A DNA stretch of 47,556 nucleotides from Dethiosulfovibrio peptidovorans (GTDB taxonomy: Bacteria; Synergistota; Synergistia; Synergistales; Dethiosulfovibrionaceae): contig PDTB01000030.1 of the NCBI GenBank assembly GCA_002748665.1, forward strand, positions 1 to 47,556, given 5' to 3'. Positions 1 through 8,653 of this stretch are shown here, piece by piece (within the stretch, counting starts at the first letter, position 1; the number at the start of each line of letters is the position of its first letter). The translations under genes were made by a program, and so were the position numbers. Below the pieces are notes generated by a model that saw only the letters and a list, made by a program, of their open reading frames with translations, was not told the DNA's origin and did no database searches.

Positions 1-21
1 ACACTACCACATTTTGATCTC

Positions 22-97
22 TGGAGCCGGCAACCAGACTCGAACTGGTGACCTGCTGATTACAAATCAGCTGCTCTACCAACTGAGCTACGCCGGC
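22..97 (-). tRNA. tRNA-Thr (anticodon UGU)
   Basis: Read on the minus strand this folds as a standard cloverleaf. The 7-bp acceptor stem pairs GCCGGCG with TGCCGGC, the D stem is GCTC/GAGC, and the anticodon stem GCTGA/TCAGC closes loop TTTGTAA, giving anticodon TGT. The T stem is ACCAG/CTGGT with loop TTCGAGT. The discriminator is T and the CCA end is genome-encoded. It reads leftward out of the window, away from the helicase gene. Confidence 0.96.
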
Positions 98-192
98 CCG
101 CAACAAAAAAGTATTATACAGGAAAACAGCGTCATGTCAACCATCGGAGTCCAGGATTGTGACAGGAGGAGAAGTACGAGTAAATATTGGGC

Positions 193-293
193 ACCTCTAA
201 AAACCTACATCCGAATCTCCCAGCCTCAGCTTGTTCCGCCAGAGCCCTGTCTCGTCCAAACGACCTGAGGCGAGTTTCTGAGTTTTTAGAGGT
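193..293. repeat. Hairpin-forming dispersed repeat, copy A
   Basis: The segment is bounded by a perfect 12-bp terminal inverted repeat, ACCTCTAAAAAC at 193-204 and GTTTTTAGAGGT at 282-293. An inner pair, GCCTCAG and CTGAGGC, lets the whole element fold as a long imperfect hairpin. Its left three quarters (about 189-262) match the minus strand of 39614-39689 with roughly ten mismatches, so at least two copies lie in the window in opposite orientation. It contains no convincing gene. A MITE- or REP-like element is the simplest reading. Confidence 0.75.
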
Positions 294-381
294 ACACTAT
301 ATAATAGAGCAGGAGTCTGTTTCTCTTCAAATTGTAAAAATAGTAGAAATCCTTCTCTGACGAAAAAACACATGAAAAAAC

Positions 382-410
382 TTGACAACAACATGAACAA
401 CGAGGATAAT
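382..410 (+). promoter_or_regulatory. Sigma-70-type promoter for the helicase gene
   Basis: TTGACA (382-387) and GATAAT (405-410) are separated by exactly 17 bp. The leader before the start codon at 515 is about 100 nt, long for a simple 5' UTR, so post-transcriptional control of the helicase is possible but not shown. Apart from the hairpin repeat and this promoter, nothing else was found between 98 and 514. Confidence 0.7.
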
Positions 411-514
411 TTGCTTTTATATATCGAAAATAGAGACGAGACGTTGTTGCCATCGGTGGTGAGGGCGAAGACGTTTCGCATTCGACCCTGGTCACCGAGG
501 AGGAACGAATTTTT

Positions 515-2206
515 ATGAATCACATTGCGACACGAACCGAGTTTGAAGCGTATGGCCTGAGGAAAGAGCTTCTGAACGCCTTGGCTGCTAAGGGATTTGA
601 TACCCCCATGCCTGTTCAGGAGCAGGTACTCTCCTCTCCTGATCGACAGGGGGATCTGATCGTCCAGGCCAGAACTGGGAGCGGAAAGACTCTGGGGTTC
701 CTGCTTCCGCTTTTGAACGACCTTCCCCGCGAGACGACGACCCCCCAGATCCTGGTCCTCTCCCCTACCCGGGAGTTGGCCCAGCAGATCGCCGGAGAAG
801 CTCAATGGCTTGGACGATACATGGGACTATCGACCGCATCCTTGGTCGGAGGAATGAATATGGAACGCCAAATCACCGATCTTCGTCGAGGAGCAGCTCT
901 CGTCGTAGGGACGCCTGGTAGGACCCTCGACCACATTCGGAGAAGAACTCTGAGGACCGATGCAATCCACTCTATCGTCCTGGACGAAGGAGACACCATG
1001 CTGGATATGGGGTTTCGGGACGAGATAGAAGCCATCCTGGAGGCCATCCCATCAGAGCGAAGAATCTGGCTTTTCTCGGCCACCATGCCTAGCGAGGTGG
1101 CATCTCTGACTAAGCGCTACCTCACCGATCCAAGCTGGATAACCCTCTGCCACGACGAGGACCAGCACGAGGATATCACACATCGGGTCTACCTGGTCCC
1201 ATCGGGCAAACGACTTGAGGGCCTCGTCAACGTCCTGCTCTGGGAGAATCCCGAGATGGGCCTGATCTTCTGTCACACGAAAGCCGGCACAGTGGAGACC
1301 ATGGAGCGTCTCCAGGCAGAAGGCTTTGCAGCATCCGCCCTCCACGGCGACATGAGCCAACTCGAACGCAACAGCGTGATGAACGCCTTTCGTCAGGGAC
1401 GTATCCCATTCCTGGTAGCCACAAATGTCGCAGCCAGGGGACTGGATGTCCAGGGAGTCTCCCACGTTATCCAGATCGGTCTACCGGATAACCTGGAGAC
1501 CTTCGTCCATCGGAGCGGTCGAACTGGACGGGCCGGTCAGGAGGGACAGAACATCCTGGTACTCACCCCGAGAGAACGGGGCCGATTCAAGGCCATGCTC
1601 CGGGCATCGTCCATGGACCTGAACTGGGTCAACGTACCAGATATGGCCGAGATCGCCAAGGTCCAGAGAGGGCTTCAAGAAAGCGCCTTAGTGGACGGAC
1701 CAGAACCTACGACCGATTCTTTGGCGTGGGCCAACGAGTTGTTGGATATGCTCCCCGCTCAAGACCTGGTGGCCCGCCTCTTGGGAAGTTACGTCAAGGG
1801 ACTGCCCAACGGCTACGACCTTCGTAAAACACTCCAGGACGAGATCGAAAACCGGCGATCCTTCCGAAACTCCAGAGACAGGGACCGTCGCCCCAGAAGA
1901 AGCGATAATCCAAGAGGACGGTCCTCCTTTAGAGGACGAGCCAGATCCATCAAGCTCTCTAAAGGACGTATGGACGAGGATTGGTCCGTAGGGCGGATTT
2001 TGGCAACCCTGTGCCAGGCTCTGAACGTGGATCGAAGCGAAGTGGGCAATATCCGCATGAGAGACAGCCACACCGAGGTCGAGCTCGGCCCCTTGGCGTC
2101 GGACCGAATCAACGGTGACGGTGCCGTTCGACTAACCCAATGGGGGCTTCTGGATGGTCAGGACCATCGTTCCACCTCACCTTCTCGCCGTCACCGGGAT
2201 CGATAG
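515..2206 (+). CDS. DEAD-box ATP-dependent RNA helicase (DeaD/CsdA-like)
   Basis: A 563-residue superfamily 2 RNA helicase, expected to remodel RNA structure in ribosome assembly, mRNA decay or cold adaptation. The motifs are in order: Q-motif region PMPVQEQ (31-37), motif I ARTGSGKT (52-59), PTRELAQQ (84-91), GTPGR (132-136), motif II DEGD (157-160), SAT (188-190), then ATNVAARGLDV and HRSGRTGRAG in the second RecA domain. An arginine-rich linker precedes a C-terminal stretch (about 485-550) resembling the DbpA/CsdA RNA-binding domain. Motif II is DEGD rather than DEAD; the catalytic Asp-Glu and the fourth-position Asp are kept. A GAGGAGGA ribosome site at 497-504 supports the start. The gene is monocistronic, between its own promoter and a strong terminator. 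Confidence 0.93.
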   Translation: MNHIATRTEFEAYGLRKELLNALAAKGFDTPMPVQEQVLSSPDRQGDLIVQARTGSGKTLGFLLPLLNDLPRETTTPQILVLSPTRELAQQIAGEAQWLGRYMGLSTASLVGGMNMERQITDLRRGAALVVGTPGRTLDHIRRRTLRTDAIHSIVLDEGDTMLDMGFRDEIEAILEAIPSERRIWLFSATMPSEVASLTKRYLTDPSWITLCHDEDQHEDITHRVYLVPSGKRLEGLVNVLLWENPEMGLIFCHTKAGTVETMERLQAEGFAASALHGDMSQLERNSVMNAFRQGRIPFLVATNVAARGLDVQGVSHVIQIGLPDNLETFVHRSGRTGRAGQEGQNILVLTPRERGRFKAMLRASSMDLNWVNVPDMAEIAKVQRGLQESALVDGPEPTTDSLAWANELLDMLPAQDLVARLLGSYVKGLPNGYDLRKTLQDEIENRRSFRNSRDRDRRPRRSDNPRGRSSFRGRARSIKLSKGRMDEDWSVGRILATLCQALNVDRSEVGNIRMRDSHTEVELGPLASDRINGDGAVRLTQWGLLDGQDHRSTSPSRRHRDR

Positions 2207-2279
2207 TGCCTGAAAGTTCCACCCACCCTAAAAAATGTCAAAAGAGCCCGAGGCATAGACCTCTAGCAGATCGTTGACA

Positions 2280-2330
2280 AATCCGCTCCGATGTTTATGC
2301 CCGAGATAAACATCGGAGCGGATTGTTTAT
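2280..2330 (+). terminator. Strong hairpin terminator after the helicase gene
   Basis: A perfect 18-bp stem, 2280-2297 with 2307-2324, closes a 9-nt loop and is followed by GTTTAT. The trailing T-run is weak, but the stem is exceptionally stable. Confidence 0.75.
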
Positions 2331-2420
2331 TGCTCGCTCCAGTATAACGATGAGCTAAATCACTCTACACCTGTGTAACTTACTTTCCTACAAGAAGATA
2401 TGCCAACAAAACAACTCTGT

Positions 2421-2448
2421 TTATTTTAAATAAATTTATTTAAAATAA
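2421..2448. promoter_or_regulatory. 28-bp perfect AT palindrome upstream of the ABC operon
   Basis: The half-site TTATTTTAAATAAA (2421-2434) is followed immediately by its exact reverse complement (2435-2448). It lies about 45 bp upstream of the -35 element of the ABC operon promoter. It could be a regulator or nucleoid-protein site, or a cruciform-prone element. No assignment to a particular regulator is possible. Confidence 0.5.
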
Positions 2449-2462
2449 TAAATTACATCAAA

Positions 2463-2474
2463 TTACAATTGTAA
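2463..2474. promoter_or_regulatory. TTACAATTGTAA palindrome, candidate GntR-type operator
   Basis: A perfect 12-bp dyad lies 17 bp upstream of the -35 box of the ABC operon promoter. Its size and position suit a GntR/FadR-type operator, and a FadR-type regulator gene lies at the far end of the same island (10522-11262). The link is inference. Confidence 0.4.
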
Positions 2475-2491
2475 AATATCAATAGATCTTG

Positions 2492-2519
2492 TTGACAATC
2501 GTCAAAATAACATTATACT
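2492..2519 (+). promoter_or_regulatory. Promoter of the peptide ABC transporter operon
   Basis: TTGACA (2492-2497), 16 bp, TATACT (2514-2519). It is the only good sigma-70 match between the helicase terminator and the first permease gene, and it leaves a leader of about 440 nt. Confidence 0.65.
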
Positions 2520-2964
2520 CAACAGAGTGATATCTCTAAAAAACACCTCTTTTCCGAGAAGGATCCCCCACCTACCCAGAACAGGGAAATAAAAAAGATG
2601 CTCAGACAACGAGAGATCTCAGGAAGACACCGATGTCAGGTGACAAGAAAAAACGGCAAAAGCGTCTTCGGAATACAAGAACCACATAGAGCTCAACTCT
2701 CAGGATAAGAGTATCCGTACATACAGAGTACCCGATACAGCAACCTATCCAATGGGACTTCATCTATGAAAGCAGACAATCTGATACTTCAAACCATCGA
2801 GAAAAACAGAGCCTGCATCGTCGGAAACCTCATCTATAACGTTGATCGGTTCTCGTTTCTGATGATGAACTCAGGTGTTACATAATCTCATACTAAAATG
2901 ATGAAAAGAATCATCCTGATCAGAAAAACAATATTTAAATGTTAAAACAAAAGGATGACTGAGA
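2520..2964 (+). other. Long untranslated leader of the ABC operon, no clear gene
   Basis: About 445 bases separate the promoter from the first permease start. One 39-codon reading frame starting MKADNLILQTIEKN (2766-2885) is present, but it has no convincing ribosome site and no recognised relative. It could be a leader peptide, a gene remnant or chance. No recognised riboswitch consensus was found. Confidence 0.3.
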
Positions 2965-3912
2965 ATGTCAAGATTTTTAATTAAAAGATTGCTAACCATG
3001 ATACCTGTGATTATCGGCGTAACTTTTATTGTGTTCTTTATTCTTAACCTATCTCCTGGAGACCCTGCAGCAATCATTCTGGGTGAGCAGGCAACAGAGG
3101 AAGCCCTGCAGATGAAGCGTGAGGAACTGCACCTGAACGATCCGCTTCTGAAGCGCTACGGGCGTTATATGTGGGATATGCTCCACGGCGACCTTGGCGT
3201 TTCATATAAGAACAGTATAAGCGTCTGGGATCAGGTCATCAGCAGATTCCCCAACACGGGCATCCTGGCAGTGACAGGGATTTCAGTCGCGCTGCTGATC
3301 GGCGTGCCCATCGGCATCATCTCGGCAAAAAAGCAATATTCGCTTATCGACAACGTGTCCATGGTCTTCGCTCTGATCGGCGTTGCCATGCCGAACTTCT
3401 GGTTCGGGCTCCTGGCGGTCATCGTTTTTTCTCTTACCTTAGGATGGCTTCCGTCTCAGGGAATGGGCGAGGGATTTATACCCCTTCTAAAGAGTCTTAT
3501 TCTGCCCTCATTAACCTTGGGGACAGGATGCGCAGCAACTGTGACGAGAATGACGCGTTCCTCTATGCTTGAGGTTATCAGACAGGATTATATCAACACG
3601 GCGAGAGCAAAGGGGTTAAGCGAAAAGACAGTAACCTACCGCCATATGCTCAGGAACGCATTAATTCCCATCATCACTGCGACAGGCTTGCAGTTCGGCA
3701 CCCTCTTAGGAGGCGCGATGCTGACAGAGACTATTTTCTCCTGGCCTGGTCTCGGACGGCTGATGGTCGATGCCATCAAGTCAAAGGATATTCCTCTTGT
3801 TTTGGGATCTATTATATTCATGGCAACGACATTCTCCATTGTCAACCTTATCGTTGATATTATTTATGCCTTCGTCGATCCACGTATCAAATCCCAATAC
3901 AAGGGGAAGTAG
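2965..3912 (+). CDS. Dipeptide/oligopeptide ABC transporter permease, DppB/OppB type
   Basis: A 315-residue inner-membrane permease, the first transmembrane subunit of a type I peptide importer. The N-terminus MSRFLIKRLLTMIPVIIGVT is the classic DppB opening helix, followed by the short extracytoplasmic domain (LNDPLLKRYGRY, HGDLGVSY). Further transmembrane segments and the cytoplasmic coupling (EAA) loop around IRQDYINTARAKGLSEK follow, the latter contacting the ATPases. Length and order match the family. It is the first gene of a five-gene transporter set, with the DppC-type partner starting 10 bp downstream. Substrate cannot be read from the permease. An AAAAGGATGA purine stretch precedes the start. 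Confidence 0.93.
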   Translation: MSRFLIKRLLTMIPVIIGVTFIVFFILNLSPGDPAAIILGEQATEEALQMKREELHLNDPLLKRYGRYMWDMLHGDLGVSYKNSISVWDQVISRFPNTGILAVTGISVALLIGVPIGIISAKKQYSLIDNVSMVFALIGVAMPNFWFGLLAVIVFSLTLGWLPSQGMGEGFIPLLKSLILPSLTLGTGCAATVTRMTRSSMLEVIRQDYINTARAKGLSEKTVTYRHMLRNALIPIITATGLQFGTLLGGAMLTETIFSWPGLGRLMVDAIKSKDIPLVLGSIIFMATTFSIVNLIVDIIYAFVDPRIKSQYKGK

Positions 3913-3922
3913 GTGGGGTTTT

Positions 3923-4858
3923 ATGAGAGAGAGAAAAAAAGGAAAAAAAGAACTTGAAAATGACTATTCACCTGTTGTAACGACGTCAGAGGAGCGTTCG
4001 TTGTGGCAGGAGGCTTGGAGACGCTTCAAAAAAAACAAAATGGCTATGCTCGGGCTGTACTTTATCCTCTTCCTGGTCCTGACATCGATCGTGACCATAG
4101 TTGTTGACATTGCCACAGATAAGGCATTTTATAACCATCACGTCATCAAACAATCTTTGAGACTTCGTTTACAGAAACCCAGCCTGTCGCATCCGTTCGG
4201 ACTTGACGAATTCGGTCGCGACATGCTGCTGAGGATGCTCTGGGGTACCAGGTACTCTCTTTTCATGGGAACGCTCGCCATCCTTTTCTCCAGCGTTGTT
4301 GGCGGAGCTTTGGGTGCCGTCGCCGGGTATTACGGTAAACGGCTCGACAACGTCCTTATGAGATTTATGGATATTCTGTTGGCAATCCCGTCAATGCTAT
4401 TAGCTATTGCCATAGTCGCCGCTTTGGGAACAAGTCTGACCAATGTTCTTATCGCAATAGGGGTCGCCTATGTTCCTATTTTCGCCAGAACAGTCAGAGC
4501 ATCCGTGCTGATGGTGAGGGAACAGGAGTTTATCGAGGCAGCACGCAGCATCGGTTGTAACGATTTCACTATCATCTTCCAGTACATCGTACCTAATTCT
4601 CTCGCTCCCACAATCGTTCAGATCACGTTAGGCATTGCCGGTGCGATTCTTTCCATAGCGGGACTTTCTTTCCTTGGTCTGGGAATTCAGCCTCCCACAC
4701 CGGAGTGGGGTGCGATGCTCTCCAACGCAAGGACGTATATCAGAGACGCGTGGCATATTACGATTATTCCCGGAATGGGCATCATGTTTACTATCCTCGC
4801 TCTCAACTTGATGGGCGACGGATTGCGCGATGCACTCGATCCCAGGCTGAAAAATTAA
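3923..4858 (+). CDS. Dipeptide/oligopeptide ABC transporter permease, DppC/OppC type
   Basis: The second permease, 311 residues from ATG 3923, chosen because AGGTGGGG at 3911-3918 sits just upstream; the open frame itself extends further back into the preceding gene. The long charged cytoplasmic N-terminus (RERKKGKKELENDYSP) and EEAWRRFKKNKMAMLGLY-like entry into the first helix are typical of DppC. The loop HPFGLDEFGRDMLLRMLWG is the DppC/OppC signature. The coupling loop is near REQEFIEAARSIGCND. It should form the heterodimeric pore with the preceding gene product. Confidence 0.92.
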   Translation: MRERKKGKKELENDYSPVVTTSEERSLWQEAWRRFKKNKMAMLGLYFILFLVLTSIVTIVVDIATDKAFYNHHVIKQSLRLRLQKPSLSHPFGLDEFGRDMLLRMLWGTRYSLFMGTLAILFSSVVGGALGAVAGYYGKRLDNVLMRFMDILLAIPSMLLAIAIVAALGTSLTNVLIAIGVAYVPIFARTVRASVLMVREQEFIEAARSIGCNDFTIIFQYIVPNSLAPTIVQITLGIAGAILSIAGLSFLGLGIQPPTPEWGAMLSNARTYIRDAWHITIIPGMGIMFTILALNLMGDGLRDALDPRLKN

Positions 4859-4886
4859 CGGGTATCATGAGGAAGGCGGGAAAAAC

Positions 4887-5864
4887 GTGTCAGAGAAGCT
4901 GCTGGAAGTAAAAAATTTACACATACATTACATAACAGATGACGGCCTTGTAAAAGCGTTAAACGGAGTCTCTATCGAAGTCGAAGAGGGCAGAACGCTC
5001 GGTCTCGTGGGCGAGACGGGCGCAGGAAAAACGACCCTTGCCAGAGGCATCCTGCGTCTGGTCCCTAACCCACCAGGTAAAATTATCAACGGTGAAGTGC
5101 TCTTCGAGGGGCGTGATCTTCTCAAGATCTCCAGGGAGGAGATGATGGAGGCACGAGGAAGGGATATCTCGATGATCTTCCAGGATCCTATGACCTCCCT
5201 CAATCCAGTGCTGACCGTCGGTGATCAGATTCTCGAGGTTATCGAGACTCACCATCATGAGATGACGCACGAAGAGACGGTCAAAAAGGCCAAGGACATG
5301 CTGGAGATGGTGGGAATCAGCAAACAACGATACGCAGACTATCCCCACCAGTTCTCCGGAGGCATGAAGCAGAGGGTCGTCATCGCCATTGCCCTGTCCT
5401 GCAAGCCGAAACTACTGATCGCAGACGAACCGACGACAGCTCTTGACGTGACAATTCAGGCGCAGATACTTGACATGATCAATCAACTCAAGAGAAAGGA
5501 CAACACCTCGATGTTGCTGATCACGCACGATCTGGGCGTCGTCGCCCAGAACTGCGACGACGTGGCAATCATCTACGCCGGTGAGATCGTCGAGGTGGGA
5601 CACATCAAAAACGTGTACAGGGATAAACTGCACCCTTACACTAACGGGCTGTTTGGCTCCGTTCCCTCGCTGACCTCAAACGAAAAACGGCTTCAGGCCA
5701 TTGACGGCATGATACCGGATCCTACCAGTCTGCCCAGTGGCTGCAAGTTCGGTGAAAGATGCCCATATGTTATGGAACGCTGTAAACTCAACCTTCCAGA
5801 GTTAGTTGAATATAAATCCGGACACAGAGTGCGCTGTTTCAAATATTATGACAGGGGGAAATGA
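4887..5864 (+). CDS. Peptide ABC transporter ATPase, DppD/OppD type
   Basis: A 325-residue ATP-binding subunit starting at GTG 4887, preceded by AGGAAGG. Walker A is GETGAGKTT (42-50), the Q-loop is [10 protein letters not shown], the ABC signature is FSGGMKQR, and Walker B is [12 protein letters not shown] with the switch region THDLGV. The C-terminal oligopeptide-transporter extension contains [14 protein letters not shown] and four cysteines ([14 protein letters not shown] and a later VRCF), a pattern seen in OppD/DppD proteins that can hold an iron-sulfur cluster. The signature motif is intact, unlike its partner encoded next. Confidence 0.93.
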   Translation: MSEKLLEVKNLHIHYITDDGLVKALNGVSIEVEEGRTLGLVGETGAGKTTLARGILRLVPNPPGKIINGEVLFEGRDLLKISREEMMEARGRDISMIFQDPMTSLNPVLTVGDQILEVIETHHHEMTHEETVKKAKDMLEMVGISKQRYADYPHQFSGGMKQRVVIAIALSCKPKLLIADEPTTALDVTIQAQILDMINQLKRKDNTSMLLITHDLGVVAQNCDDVAIIYAGEIVEVGHIKNVYRDKLHPYTNGLFGSVPSLTSNEKRLQAIDGMIPDPTSLPSGCKFGERCPYVMERCKLNLPELVEYKSGHRVRCFKYYDRGK

Positions 5865-5867
5865 ATA

Positions 5868-6848
5868 TTGGCAAAGACGAATGAGATCTTACGAGTCGAA
5901 CATCTCAAGAAATACTTTGACACCCCTGCCGGCACGCTTCATGCGGTAGACGATATCTCTTTCACCCTGAACGAGGGAAAGACTCTGGGCGTCGTGGGCG
6001 AGTCAGGTTGTGGCAAATCAACCATGGGACGAGCCATTCTGAGGCTGCATGAACCTACCTCAGGGAAGCTTTATTTCGAAGGCGAGAATATCCTCACCTA
6101 CGATAAAAAAAAACTCAAGGCCCTCAGAAAAAACATGCAGATTATCTTCCAGGACCCTTTCGCCTCGCTTAATCCCAGGATGACCGTCGCGGAGGCCATC
6201 GCTGCCCCTCTGATCGTGCAGAATCTGTACAGCCGCAGGGACAAGGTCGGACTTCACAAGAAGGTCACCGAGTTTATGGATCTCGTCGGTCTGGCTCCCC
6301 GGCTCATCAACACCTATCCGCACGAGCTCGACGGTGGCAGAAGGCAGAGAATCGGCATCGCCAGAGCTCTGGCCCTTAGTCCTAAGTTCATCATATGTGA
6401 CGAACCGGTCTCCGCACTGGACGTCTCCATTCAGGCTCAGATCCTCAATCTGATGCAGGACCTGCAGGATCAACTAGGCTTGACGTACATATTCATCACT
6501 CACGACCTTTCCGTGGTGAAGTTTTTCTCCGACGATATAATCGTCATGTATCTGGGACAGATGGTGGAAAAAGCGCCTTCCAGCCTGCTCTTTAAAAACC
6601 CGCGCCATCCTTACACCAGGGCACTTCTTTCGGCTATTCCCGTGCCCGATCCCGATTTGCCCATGCAGCGTATTACCCTCTCAGGAGAGATTACTTCGCC
6701 CATAAACCCAGTGCCGGGCTGTCGTTTTGCCAAGCGCTGTCCTTACGTCTGTGACAAGTGTACCGCCCAGGATATGAAGCTGGTTGAGATTGAAAAAGAC
6801 CACTTTATCAGCTGCGTTATGGCTCAGGGTTCTCCATATTTAAATTAA
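5868..6848 (+). CDS. Peptide ABC transporter ATPase, DppF/OppF type, variant signature
   Basis: A 326-residue second ATPase subunit, initiated at TTG 5868, eight bases after an AGGGGGAA ribosome site; no in-frame ATG is near. Walker [10 protein letters not shown] (44-52), [10 protein letters not shown] and Walker [13 protein letters not shown] are intact. The signature reads LDGGRRQR (154-161) where LSGGQRQR is usual, so the signature serine is aspartate and the glutamine is arginine. The C-terminal [14 protein letters not shown] extension is family-typical. A heterodimer with the preceding protein would have one canonical and one altered composite ATP site. The stop codon lies inside the left arm of the downstream hairpin. 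Confidence 0.92.
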   Translation: MAKTNEILRVEHLKKYFDTPAGTLHAVDDISFTLNEGKTLGVVGESGCGKSTMGRAILRLHEPTSGKLYFEGENILTYDKKKLKALRKNMQIIFQDPFASLNPRMTVAEAIAAPLIVQNLYSRRDKVGLHKKVTEFMDLVGLAPRLINTYPHELDGGRRQRIGIARALALSPKFIICDEPVSALDVSIQAQILNLMQDLQDQLGLTYIFITHDLSVVKFFSDDIIVMYLGQMVEKAPSSLLFKNPRHPYTRALLSAIPVPDPDLPMQRITLSGEITSPINPVPGCRFAKRCPYVCDKCTAQDMKLVEIEKDHFISCVMAQGSPYLN

Positions 6849-6871
6849 AAGCTGAATAGCTTTTAATTTTT
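6842..6871 (+). terminator. Hairpin terminator or attenuator between ATPase and binding protein genes
   Basis: A 12-bp stem (6842-6853 with 6858-6869) closes loop GAAT and is followed by Ts. It overlaps the stop codon. It may partly terminate transcription and so set the relative level of the binding-protein message. Confidence 0.55.
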
Positions 6872-6876
6872 AACAA

Positions 6877-6895
6877 CGGACCTCTTCGAGGTCCG
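6877..6895 (+). other. Stable hairpin in the leader of the binding-protein gene
   Basis: CGGACCTC (6877-6884) and GAGGTCCG (6888-6895) form an 8-bp stem with loop TTC. It sits 31 bp before the binding-protein start and could protect the 5' end of a processed message, which would suit a high-expression binding protein. Confidence 0.5.
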
Positions 6896-6926
6896 AATTC
6901 AACGAAGTCGAAGGGAGACAGAAGAG

Positions 6927-8453
6927 ATGAAGAGTTTCAGCAAGAGTTTTTGGTGTACTGTCCTTGCATCGCTGCTCACCATATCTATCGCAGCCTGCGG
7001 CTGTGCGGTGGGGAAGGAGTACAAGGACACAATTGTCTGGGGACAGGGTGCGGATGTAACATCGCTTGATCCGCATCAGGGGAAGGAAACCCCCGCTGTA
7101 ACAGTTACCTGTCAGATTTTCGACACTTTGACGGCTGTCGATTCCGCGACCGGTAAAGTACAACCTCAAATCGCCAAAAGCTGGGAACAAGTCGACGAAG
7201 TCACCTATATTTTCCATTTGAGGGACGACGTCAAATTCCACGACGGCAGCGCCTTAAAGGCCTCGGACGTCAAATTCTCGCTCGACAGAGCGATCGCCTC
7301 CTCCTCCGTGTCGTATATTGTCGACTTCATCAAGGAGGTCAAGGTCAAAGACGACTACACGGTTGAAATCGTCCTTCACGCTCCATACGCTCCCACGTTG
7401 AGGAACCTCGCCGTGCCGTTCGCCGCGATCATTCCTCAGAAGGTTGTCGAAAAAGATGAGGAAGCCTTCAAACTTCATCCCGTAGGTTCCGGCCCCTACA
7501 AGTTTGTGGAGTGGAAACCAGGCGAGATGGTCAAGCTCACGGCCTTTGACGATTACATGGACGGTACACCTGCGACGCCCAATCTCATCATGAAGGTCGT
7601 CCCCGAAACGGCTCAGAGACTGATCGCCCTTGAGACCGGCGACCTGGATATCTCCTACGAGCTCGGCCCCAACGACGTCAAAAGAGCCCGCGAAAACGAT
7701 GAGATCGTCGTCCTCGAGGCTCCCAGTCTTTCCTGCTGGTATATCTCCATGAACATGAACAAGAAGCCTTACGACAATCCCAAGGTCAGAGAGGCGATAA
7801 ACTACGCAATTGACCGTAAACTTATCGTTGAGACCATCATGTCCGGCAACGGCCAGGCGGCTGACGCCATCATCGCTCCGGCGGTGTTCGGCTACCACCC
7901 TTCCGGCGTATACGAATACGATCCTGAAAAGGCTAAGGCTCTTCTGAAGGAAGCCGGCTATGAAAATGGTTTCAAGACCACCCTGTGGGTGAACGACAAT
8001 CAATCCAGAATCGAAATCTGCCAGGCTGTTCAGGCCATGCTTCTGGACATCGGCATCGAATGCTCCGTCGAGGTGATGGAATTCGGTTCCTTCATCCAGA
8101 AGACCACTGCCGGAAAGCACGATATGGGATTCTTCGGCTGGACCACGTCATCCAGAGACGGCGACTACACCTACTATTCGCTTGAGCACTCCAGCAAGCA
8201 AGGCGCTTCAGGAAACCGCTCCTTTATCCATGACCCTGAAGTTGACAAACTTGTGGAGGCTGGCAGAACCATCTCCGATCCTGACAAGAGAAAAGACATC
8301 TACAAGGACCTTGCCATACTGTTGAGGAAGATCAACAACAATGCCCCTCTCTACTACTCCAGTATCAACGTTGGAGCACGTACAGGCATTGAAGGGTTCG
8401 TGATCGATCCCGTCGGGTATCACAACCTCGATACCGTAAGGATCCCTAAGTAA
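6927..8453 (+). CDS. Peptide ABC transporter substrate-binding lipoprotein (SBP family 5)
   Basis: A 508-residue extracytoplasmic solute-binding protein of the DppA/OppA class. The N-terminus is a lipoprotein signal peptide with lipobox IAAC at 21-24, so the mature protein should be lipid-anchored at Cys24. DVTSLDPHQ at the start of the mature domain and the later KPYDNPKVREAINYAIDRK block are hallmarks of family 5 binding proteins. It delivers the substrate to the permeases encoded upstream and determines specificity, which the sequence alone does not reveal. An AGGGAG ribosome site precedes the start. Confidence 0.93.
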   Translation: MKSFSKSFWCTVLASLLTISIAACGCAVGKEYKDTIVWGQGADVTSLDPHQGKETPAVTVTCQIFDTLTAVDSATGKVQPQIAKSWEQVDEVTYIFHLRDDVKFHDGSALKASDVKFSLDRAIASSSVSYIVDFIKEVKVKDDYTVEIVLHAPYAPTLRNLAVPFAAIIPQKVVEKDEEAFKLHPVGSGPYKFVEWKPGEMVKLTAFDDYMDGTPATPNLIMKVVPETAQRLIALETGDLDISYELGPNDVKRARENDEIVVLEAPSLSCWYISMNMNKKPYDNPKVREAINYAIDRKLIVETIMSGNGQAADAIIAPAVFGYHPSGVYEYDPEKAKALLKEAGYENGFKTTLWVNDNQSRIEICQAVQAMLLDIGIECSVEVMEFGSFIQKTTAGKHDMGFFGWTTSSRDGDYTYYSLEHSSKQGASGNRSFIHDPEVDKLVEAGRTISDPDKRKDIYKDLAILLRKINNNAPLYYSSINVGARTGIEGFVIDPVGYHNLDTVRIPK

Positions 8454-8521
8454 TTCAACTGGTACTCCTTGAAACAAAGGGCCTGCAAGGGTAAAACGAA
8501 AAAATAAATGAGTATCCCGTA

Positions 8522-8600
8522 AAAAAAGTCCATAGCGATTGCCTCTTGTTCGGTAAACAGTAACGCGAATCCTGCAGGAGTGAATCGCTATGGATTTTTA
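8522..8600 (+). terminator. Long-stem terminator after the binding-protein gene
   Basis: TCCATAGCGATT (8529-8540) pairs perfectly with AATCGCTATGGA (8583-8594), and the flanking A-run and T-run extend the stem. The loop is 42 nt. The T-run on the right makes it terminator-like. The A-run on the left makes it potentially bidirectional. Confidence 0.6.
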
Positions 8601-8608
8601 TTCCGCAT

Positions 8609-8630
8609 TCAAAGGTCAATTGACCTTTGA
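8609..8630. promoter_or_regulatory. 22-bp perfect palindrome before the creatininase-family gene
   Basis: TCAAAGGTCAA (8609-8619) is followed directly by its reverse complement (8620-8630). It ends eight bases before the ribosome site of the next gene. It could be an operator for the FadR-type regulator encoded at 10522-11262 or an RNA hairpin in the leader. Confidence 0.5.
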
Positions 8631-8653
8631 CATAGAACAAAGGAGTGATTGGA

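Noticed and set aside
22-97. tRNA-Thr as attachment site of a genomic island in the window
   Set aside because: The 3' end of the tRNA faces out of the window, no integrase is seen and no repeat of the tRNA end was noticed.
2766-2885. 39-codon ORF in the ABC operon leader
   Set aside because: No credible ribosome site and no recognisable family; kept only as a note on the leader.
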